A DNA stretch of 11,698 nucleotides from Streptococcaceae bacterium (lineage in GTDB: Bacteria; Bacillota; Bacilli; Lactobacillales; Streptococcaceae). Every line of letters begins with the position of its first letter. The stretch's first letter is position 1. The notes beneath the pieces are model-generated. The model was given only the letters and a program-made list of their open reading frames with translations. It searched no databases and was not told where the DNA came from. The DNA lies in assembly GCA_031270215.1 (NCBI GenBank), contig JAISYB010000063.1, positions 1 to 11,698 of the forward strand. Reading direction: 5' to 3'. A program made the translations under genes and the position numbers. This document shows positions 7,615 through 11,698 of this stretch, piece after piece.

Positions 7615-7621
7615 TTTGTCA
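7608..7621. promoter_or_regulatory. BceR-like operator TTACA-N4-TGTCA
   Basis: The imperfect inverted repeat TTACA/TGTCA with a four-base spacer fits the TNACA-N4-TGTNA pattern reported for BceR-type response regulators (from memory). It covers the -10 box and probable start point of the response-regulator gene, where binding would more likely repress than activate. A lone TTACA half site lies at 7588-7592. Confidence 0.4.
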
Positions 7622-7647
7622 CACAGCAAACGACTTAGGAGGATGTC

Positions 7648-8322
7648 ATGTTTAAAATTTTAGTTGTTGAGGATGACGCTGTGATTAGCAGCTTAACCAT
7701 TGATTACTTGAGAAAATGGCAGTTTGAAGCACAAGCCATCACTGATTTTGATAATGTATTAAGTGAATTTCTAGCCTTCAAGCCGGATTTAGTGCTCCTA
7801 GATATCAATCTGCCTATCTACGATGGTTACTATTGGTGTCAGAAAATCCGCGACATCTCGAAGGTTCCGATTATTTTTGTTTCCAGCCGAAATTCTAATA
7901 TGGACTTAGTGATGGCAATGAATATGGGCGGTGATGACTTTGTGGATAAGCCGTTTTCTTTTGAAGTATTAATCGCCAAAATCAATGCGCTCTTGCGTAG
8001 AACCTATGACTATACTCTTGAAAATTCTCAAGTAATTGAGCACAACGGTTTATTGCTCAATTTGGAAAACAATACCGTCTTTGTTGATGATCAAAGTATC
8101 ACGCTTAGTAAAAATGAGTATCAACTACTCTATCTGCTGATGAAAAATAGCGGAAAAATCCTCAGTCGTGAGAAGCTATTAAGAGCACTGTGGGATGATA
8201 CTCGCTTTGTTGATGATAATACGCTAACCGTCAACATTACTCGACTGAGAAAAAAACTCCAAGCTGCCGGACTAGAAAATTTTATCGAAACCAAAGTCGG
8301 ACAAGGCTATGTCATCAATTAA
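7648..8322 (+). CDS. OmpR-family response regulator, BceR type, without an adjacent kinase
   Basis: 224 residues; ATG at 7648 with AGGAGG upstream. The receiver domain (1-115) has the acidic pair Glu8/Asp9 with Asp10, phospho-acceptor Asp52 (LVLLDINLP), Ser79, switch Phe98 and Lys101 (DKPF). SSRNSNMDLVMAMNMGGDDFVDKPF and ALLRRTYDY are typical of BceR-type regulators that pair with Bce-type transporters. The winged-helix DNA-binding domain (about 130-224) includes LSKNEYQLLYLLMKN and DDNTLTVNITRLRKKL and ends in GQGYVIN. It diverges from the ABC operon, its probable target, and may also bind its own promoter. A BceS-like histidine kinase normally follows or precedes; none is in the window, so phosphorylation must come from elsewhere or the pathway has changed. 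Confidence 0.92.
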   Translation: MFKILVVEDDAVISSLTIDYLRKWQFEAQAITDFDNVLSEFLAFKPDLVLLDINLPIYDGYYWCQKIRDISKVPIIFVSSRNSNMDLVMAMNMGGDDFVDKPFSFEVLIAKINALLRRTYDYTLENSQVIEHNGLLLNLENNTVFVDDQSITLSKNEYQLLYLLMKNSGKILSREKLLRALWDDTRFVDDNTLTVNITRLRKKLQAAGLENFIETKVGQGYVIN

Positions 8323-8336
8323 TTGCACCTAAAAGG

Positions 8337-8361
8337 AGGCTGGAACAGATTGTTTCAGCCT
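8337..8361. terminator. Stem-loop after the response-regulator gene, possible terminator
   Basis: GGCTGGAACA (8338-8347) pairs with TGTTTCAGCC (8351-8360) with one G-T wobble and a three-base loop; A8337/T8361 extends it. It begins 15 bases after the stop codon. There is no T-run on the plus strand, but AAAAGG precedes it, giving CCTTTT on the minus strand. It may act in both directions or be the edge of a repeat element. Confidence 0.5.
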
Positions 8362-8534
8362 TAAACTATTATTCGTGATGTAGATATGACAATGACTAGT
8401 TAACGAGATAAGTCTGTTTAATGTTCGCAATCCACTGGAGCAAACGATGCCGACTAGTCAGTCCCTAAGAGAAACAGCTAAGGCACGTTGCTACTAGCAT
8501 CTCCGTAAGAGGTGCCATAGCAAGCTAAAATTTT

Positions 8535-8596
8535 TGAACCTTGGCGAGTAAAGACAATAATTTCCTAATTGCTACGTCGTTAAACGCCAAAGTTCA
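8535..8596. repeat. Inverted repeat with 12-base arms
   Basis: TGAACCTTGGCG (8535-8546) pairs with CGCCAAAGTTCA (8585-8596) at 11 of 12 positions across 38 bases. The right arm contains the end of the 18-base direct repeat. It suggests a structured RNA or a decayed mobile-element end; function unknown. Confidence 0.45.
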
Positions 8597-8730
8597 TCTG
8601 CTGAATACGTCAGACTACTTAAAAAAGCTTTAACGGCTTGTTCAACTTTGTAGCCGTTAAAGCTAGACTAGGTAATTTTTCGTTTTCTTATGTAAAGCAA
8701 TTTAGCAGCTTTGCTACGTCGCTAAGCGCC
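8571..8730 (+). repeat. 18-base direct repeat, two copies
   Basis: gctacgtcgttaaacgcc at 8571-8588 and gctacgtcgctaagcgcc at 8713-8730 match at 16 of 18 positions, 142 bases apart. The second copy ends exactly where similarity to the transposase start stops, so it may mark a recombination or insertion junction. Confidence 0.5.
8620..8664 (-). terminator. Strong minus-strand rho-independent terminator
   Basis: Read leftward, AGCTTTAACGGCT (8664-8652) and AGCCGTTAAAGCT (8638-8626) form a perfect 13-base stem with a 13-base loop, followed by a run of six T. It would stop leftward transcripts, either from the trmK-pepT operon or from the lost transposase gene. Confidence 0.75.
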
Positions 8731-8789
8731 CACACGATATGGTACGGAATGGCATAGACATATCCACGCCCGTGATGAACGTCAGTCAT
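8730..8789 (-). pseudogene. 5' fragment of an IS200/IS605-type tnpA transposase
   Basis: An ATG at 8789 preceded by GAGGTG opens about 20 codons including GRGYVYAIPYHIVW, matching the N-terminal strand of IS200/IS605 single-strand transposases, where YHIVWC-KYR is usual. Similarity stops right after the Trp; the frame then runs through 13 unrelated codons to a stop at 8688-8690. The HUH motif and catalytic Tyr are absent, so it is inactive. Identification rests on a short stretch plus the upstream hairpin. Confidence 0.65.
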
Positions 8790-8791
8790 AC

Positions 8792-8834
8792 AAAATCACC
8801 TCAACAATATTGTAATATATGTTGAAGTGATTTT
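8792..8834 (-). promoter_or_regulatory. Hairpin burying the tnpA ribosome binding site (IS left-end type)
   Basis: AAAATCACTTCAACA (8834-8820) pairs with TGTTGAGGTGATTTT (8806-8792), 14 perfect pairs plus one T-G wobble, with a 13-base loop. The GAGGTG ribosome site of the tnpA fragment (8802-8797) lies inside the 3' arm. IS200 is known to hold its transposase translation down with such a stem. The same hairpin might now end leftward transcription, though its T-run (TTTTG) is short. Confidence 0.6.
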
Positions 8835-8949
8835 CAATTATTCTATTGTTTTACAAACGTTTTAATTGTTACATATGTCAATCAATTCTCCATGGTAAAT
8901 CGGAGAGTTCAGACCGATCCACTCTCATCCCATGACAACATAATTACGA

Positions 8950-9285
8950 TTACCTGATACCTAATGCAATTCGTGCATATCGGCTCATTTTATCAACTGA
9001 CCATGCCGGAAACCAAACCAATTTGACTTCTACTTCGTTGACCTCAGGAACTTCTTGTAAAGCCTCATGGATTTGATCAGTCAAGATATCTGCTAAGGGG
9101 CACCCCATCGTAGTCAGGGTCATCTTAACCTCTGTATGTCCATTATCCTCAAAGCTGATTTCATAAATCAAGCCCAAATTGACAATGTCTACGCCTAACT
9201 CCGGATCAATCACTGTTTCTAACGCCGCTAAAATTCTATCCTTAATCTGCTCAACCTCTTCTTGAGTCCAAACATTTTCACTCAT
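8950..9285 (-). CDS. MIP18/DUF59 family metal-sulfur cluster assembly factor (SufT/PaaD-like)
   Basis: 111 residues from the ATG at 9285, preceded by GGAGGAAGAT. An in-frame ATG at 9318 has no ribosome site and would lie near the probable transcription start. The DUF59 fold shows VIDPELGVDIVNLGLIYEI (26-44), then MTLTTMGCPLADIL (55-68) with conserved Cys62, and the C-terminal WFPAWSVDKMSRYAR (91-105). Relatives help mature or deliver iron-sulfur clusters in the cytosol; exact clients differ by organism. There is no suf operon beside it. It is the last gene of the leftward trmK-nif3-pepT run, 72 bases after pepT, with a candidate promoter in that gap. Family sure, precise role inferred. Confidence 0.88.
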   Translation of the reverse strand: MSENVWTQEEVEQIKDRILAALETVIDPELGVDIVNLGLIYEISFEDNGHTEVKMTLTTMGCPLADILTDQIHEALQEVPEVNEVEVKLVWFPAWSVDKMSRYARIALGIR

Positions 9286-9319
9286 ATCTTCCTCCAACTC
9301 TAAACTTTTGTCATTCAAT

Positions 9320-9348
9320 ATTTTACAAGCTAAACAAGGCTAAAGCAA
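9320..9348 (-). promoter_or_regulatory. Candidate internal promoter for the MIP18-like gene
   Basis: Read leftward, TTGCTT (9348-9343) and TAAAAT (9325-9320) are 17 bases apart, placing a start near 9313 and a leader of about 28 bases before the ATG at 9285. It would let this gene be expressed apart from pepT. Confidence 0.4.
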
Positions 9349-9359
9349 CCTTGTTGCTT
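9333..9359 (-). terminator. Two mutually exclusive stem-loops after pepT
   Basis: On the minus strand AAGCAAC-AAG-GTTGCTT (9359-9343) is a perfect seven-base stem overlapping the pepT stop codon. AACAAGG (9355-9349) can instead pair with CCTTGTT (9339-9333). The T-run is weak, so this is at most a leaky terminator or attenuator. Confidence 0.3.
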
Positions 9360-10584
9360 ATTGTGCGTTAAGGCGGGCGATTTCAATAATCGTATCGACC
9401 GCTTTTTCCATGGTTTCCAATGAAACAAATTCAAATCGACCATGCATATTTTCGCCACCTGCAAATAGATTTGGCGTTGGAATACCCATAAATGAAATCT
9501 TTGAACCATCTGTCCCGCCACGAATCGGCTCAATAATCGGTGTGATTGCAAGGTTTTTCATTGCTTGCTCAGCCAGATTGACAGGGGTCATATCCTTTTC
9601 AATCACTTCACGCATATTGTAATATTGGTCACTGAGCGTTAATTTCACGCGTTCTATGCCAAAGCGTTGGTTTAAATCAGCAACACTCTTTCTTATTTTT
9701 GCTTTTCTATCCTCAAGCCCCTCACGCTGAAAATCGCGGATAATATAATACATCTGCGCACTTTCAACCGTCCCATTAAGCGAAACTAAATGAAAGAAGC
9801 CATCATAGCCGTCAGTTAACTCAGGCACCTCACCACTAGGCAGACTGTGATGTAAATCAATCGCCACTTGTAGCGCATTAATCATAATCCCTTTGGCAGT
9901 CGCAGGGTGAACGTTTTTACCCTGAATCTCAATTGCTGCCTCTGCTGCTGAAAATGTTTCAAATTGAAGCTCGCCCAGTAAGCCACCATCTACTGTATAA
10001 GCAAAGTCAACGTCAAAATCAGCGACATCAAACTTGTCTGCCCCTACACCAATCTCCTCATCTGGACCAAAGCCGATACGAAGCTCACCGTGTTCAATCT
10101 CAGGGTGCTCGATTAGATAAGACATTGCGCTGATAATCTCAGCAATCCCTGACTTATCATCGCTACCGAGTAATGTTGTACCGTCAGTAGTAATCAAGGT
10201 TTGCCCATGATAGTTGTTTAGATTAGGAAATTCCTTTGGATCTAAAGCGAAGCCTGACGTTCCAAGAGAAATGACATCTCCTTGATAATTCTCAATAATC
10301 TGCGGATTGACATCAACAGCATTGAAATCAGCGGTGTCCATATGTGCGATAAAGCCAAGCTTGTTGACCGCCTTTTCAGTATTGCTAGGTAGCGTTGCAA
10401 TGACGTAACCATTGCTTTTAAGGTAATGCACATCAGCTAAACCAAGTGCTTCAAGCTCCTTAGCTAAGCTTTTAGCAAAATCAACCTGTGTTTCGGTTGA
10501 AGGTGTTGTAGTACTTGCTGCATCACTTCTTGTTTCCGTCTTGACATAACGCAAAAAGCGCTCGAGTAATTGATGATATTTCAC
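9358..10584 (-). CDS. pepT: Peptidase T (tripeptide aminopeptidase, M20B)
   Basis: A cytoplasmic di-zinc enzyme releasing the N-terminal residue from tripeptides, part of peptide nutrition. I place the start at the GTG at 10584, behind GGGGGG. This gives 408 residues, the same length as E. coli PepT, and avoids the longer frame that runs into the Nif3-like gene. Visible motifs are HMDTADF (His81 metal ligand, Asp83), LLGSDDKSG (bridging Asp142 or Asp143), GFGPDEEIG (Glu176 catalytic, Glu177), YTVDGG (Asp199) and GENMHGRFEF (His381). GGTDGSKISFMGIP (356-369) is also family-typical. It lies 13 bases after the Nif3-like gene in the same transcript. Nothing looks degenerate. Confidence 0.96.
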   Translation of the reverse strand: MKYHQLLERFLRYVKTETRSDAASTTTPSTETQVDFAKSLAKELEALGLADVHYLKSNGYVIATLPSNTEKAVNKLGFIAHMDTADFNAVDVNPQIIENYQGDVISLGTSGFALDPKEFPNLNNYHGQTLITTDGTTLLGSDDKSGIAEIISAMSYLIEHPEIEHGELRIGFGPDEEIGVGADKFDVADFDVDFAYTVDGGLLGELQFETFSAAEAAIEIQGKNVHPATAKGIMINALQVAIDLHHSLPSGEVPELTDGYDGFFHLVSLNGTVESAQMYYIIRDFQREGLEDRKAKIRKSVADLNQRFGIERVKLTLSDQYYNMREVIEKDMTPVNLAEQAMKNLAITPIIEPIRGGTDGSKISFMGIPTPNLFAGGENMHGRFEFVSLETMEKAVDTIIEIARLNAQ

Positions 10585-10597
10585 AGTTTCCCCCCAA

Positions 10598-11386
10598 TTA
10601 GATGATTTGAAACGGATTGGTATTCGCTTCGGATTGGATAATTTCACAGCTCCAGCCAAATTCTTTTTTCCATGCCTCTAATCTTTTAGCGACGAGTGCA
10701 ATAAAAGCAACTTCAATATGGTGCCCTGGGTCAATTGCCAACAAGCCAGCTGCGAGCATATCATGCGCGGTATGATAGTAAATATCACCGGTAATATAGA
10801 CATCTGCATTTGCCCTAAGCGCATCAGAATAGAATTTGCCGCCACTACCGCCACAGATTGCCACCCGATTGATGTACTTATCCGGATTATCTGCTACGAT
10901 TATCAAATGTTTTAAGTCAAAGACTAACTTGACCTGCTCGGTAAATTCTGAAAATGTAACAGGGGTAATCTGACCAACACGACCAATCCCTAATGTATCC
11001 TGCGTTTCGTGCAAGACACTAATTTCACTCATTTCTAGCTTCTCGCAGAAATAGTCATTTAAGCCGTCTGGAATAATGTCGATATTAGTGTGACTGACAT
11101 AGACATTTATCCCATTTCTGATACAATCCAGAATGATTTTTTCTTGAGTATTGCTATCTAATAAGGTCGAAAGCTTACTGAAAATCAGTGGGTGCTTAAC
11201 GATAATCAAATCCACACCACGCAGAATTGCCTCGGAAACTGTCTGACTTCTCAGATTCAATGCCACCATGACCTTATGCACATCTGCATTGATGTCCCCA
11301 ACTTGTAAGCCTACTGGATCATCAATCATTGCAGCAGCCTGCGGACAAAAACGTTCATACTGCTCGATAATTGTTTTAAGCTTCAT
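10598..11386 (-). CDS. Nif3-like dinuclear metal-centre protein (DUF34, YqfO type)
   Basis: 262 residues; ATG at 11386 with AGAGGTG upstream, overlapping the trmK end by 11 bases. DUF34/Nif3 proteins form hexameric rings with a two-metal site; their cellular role is unsettled (often labelled GTP cyclohydrolase type 2). Motifs are DDPVGLQVG (22-30), LIIVKHPLIFSKL (60-72), VSHTNID (98-104), AICGGSGG (176-183), YITGDIYYH (197-205) and DPGHHIEVAF (219-228). Lys64 replaces the first His of the usual HHP motif; His65, Asp103, His222 and Glu225 remain as candidate ligands. It lacks the long central insertion of Bacillus YqfO, so it is the short form. Order trmK-nif3 is conserved in Firmicutes and suggests linked expression. 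Confidence 0.93.
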   Translation of the reverse strand: MKLKTIIEQYERFCPQAAAMIDDPVGLQVGDINADVHKVMVALNLRSQTVSEAILRGVDLIIVKHPLIFSKLSTLLDSNTQEKIILDCIRNGINVYVSHTNIDIIPDGLNDYFCEKLEMSEISVLHETQDTLGIGRVGQITPVTFSEFTEQVKLVFDLKHLIIVADNPDKYINRVAICGGSGGKFYSDALRANADVYITGDIYYHTAHDMLAAGLLAIDPGHHIEVAFIALVAKRLEAWKKEFGWSCEIIQSEANTNPFQII

Positions 11387-11698
11387 CTAGCACCTCTTTA
11401 ATCCATTGAATTTCCTGCATTAGCCGTGTAAGCTTTTCATCATTCTTGATTTTTGCCGCATTGAGCTGCGTTAGCACTCGCTGTCTTTCTAATAACTCTC
11501 TTTGCCATTTTTCTTGAAAAACAGGGCACTTCTTGCTAAGTAAATATGGACCAAATAACAGCTCCTTAGCAGTTAAGCTCATCTCTTTTTTAGGAGTTAT
11601 AACAAGGATTTCATAGATTTTTCCATGCTCCTTGAGGATTTCTTCATTGGTAATCTCAAAATGGTGCTGCACTAGCCAACGTCTTAAGCCGAGCTCTC
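11376..11698 (-). CDS. trmK: tRNA (adenine(22)-N(1))-methyltransferase TrmK, C-terminal part
   Basis: Only the 3' part is present; the frame is open to the window edge, so the N-terminal Rossmann domain with its SAM site lies outside. The visible segment begins ELGLRRWLVQHHFEITNEEI and continues with EHGKIYEILVITPKK, the end of the catalytic domain, followed by FGPYLLSKKCPVFQEKW and a charged coiled-coil (about the last 40 residues, LLERQRVLTQLNAAKI onward). This is the layout of TrmK/YqfN, which methylates A22 in tRNA. It overlaps the Nif3-like gene, its usual neighbour, by 11 bases. Identity is based on the C-terminal motifs and gene order. Confidence 0.88.
   Translation of the reverse strand, partial: ELGLRRWLVQHHFEITNEEILKEHGKIYEILVITPKKEMSLTAKELLFGPYLLSKKCPVFQEKWQRELLERQRVLTQLNAAKIKNDEKLTRLMQEIQWIKEVLDEA

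Larger units (their letters stand above)
8323..8949. other. 627-base gene-free interval with stem-loops, repeats and IS remnant
   Basis: No intact gene is found on either strand between the convergent response-regulator and MIP18-like genes. From left to right it holds a stem-loop at 8337-8361, an eight-base inverted repeat TGACTAGT/ACTAGTCA (8393-8400 and 8453-8460), a small hairpin GCATCTC/GAGGTGC (8497-8515), a long-range stem at 8535-8596, a minus-strand terminator at 8620-8664, two copies of an 18-base repeat, and a tnpA start with its hairpin at 8730-8834. From 8835 to 8949 I see only a six-base stem, GAGAGT/ACTCTC (8903-8926). The texture resembles intergenic repeat elements of Lactobacillales, but I cannot name a family. 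Confidence 0.7.

Noticed and set aside
8881..8930. Stem-loops around 8891-8926 as terminator of the trmK-pepT operon
   Set aside because: Short stems that compete with each other and no T-run on the minus strand; the 8620-8664 structure is a far better terminator.
8323..8949. Possible remnant of a histidine kinase after the response regulator
   Set aside because: No H-box, N-box or membrane segments were recognised in the parts I read; the region is stem-loop rich instead. A decayed kinase cannot be excluded without a search.
9286..9318. Earlier ATG for the MIP18-like protein
   Set aside because: No ribosome site upstream and it would lie at the probable transcription start; ATG 9285 has GGAGGAAG.
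10585..10659. Longer N-terminus for peptidase T
   Set aside because: It would overlap the Nif3-like gene, has no family similarity, and the GTG at 10584 with a G-rich ribosome site gives the usual 408-residue length.
1..11698. CRISPR array, tRNA, rRNA, riboswitch or prophage attachment site
   Set aside because: No regularly spaced repeats, cloverleaf sequence or integrase was seen. The only mobile-element trace is the tnpA fragment.

Overview
The window comes from an AT-rich, low-GC Gram-positive chromosome, most likely Lactobacillales (Enterococcus, Vagococcus or Carnobacterium relatives). The evidence is strong GGAGG-type ribosome sites, short operon spacing, PRD and Mga regulators, a Bce-type peptide-sensing ABC module, and the order trmK - nif3-like - pepT. 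No species can be fixed from the sequence alone.

Left part (1-2928, all minus strand): the promoter-proximal end of a poorly characterised gene cluster. It starts with a large PRD/EIIB transcriptional regulator, then a stand-alone PRD protein, a glycine-rich 'SFCGS' protein and a DUF4312 protein cut by the window edge. From memory this matches the Enterococcus faecalis EF_0828-EF_0831 series, which in other genomes continues into membrane proteins (DUF4310/DUF4311), a PLP-dependent lyase and a KDGP-type aldolase. The transported and degraded compound is not established. The regulator promoter carries a perfect TTGCACT-N6-AGTGCAA dyad. This is the best candidate in the window for an undescribed system.

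Middle (3146-8322): an Mga-family regulator (minus) lies behind a BceAB-type ABC transporter (minus), and a BceR-type response regulator (plus) diverges from it. The transporter is probably an antimicrobial-peptide sensing and detoxification pump. The expected BceS-type histidine kinase is absent. The ATPase has SIGQ where SGGQ is usual. A TTACA-N4-TGTCA site overlaps the response-regulator promoter.

Gap (8323-8949): 627 bases without an intact gene, in the place where a kinase gene would be expected. It holds several stem-loops, a strong minus-strand terminator, an 18-base direct repeat, and the broken 5' end of an IS200/IS605-type tnpA (about 20 codons) preceded by a hairpin that buries its ribosome binding site.

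Right part (8950-11698, minus): a housekeeping operon read from right to left: trmK (tRNA A22 methyltransferase, 5' end outside the window), a Nif3/DUF34 protein, peptidase T and a MIP18/DUF59 iron-sulfur assembly protein. The last may also have its own promoter.
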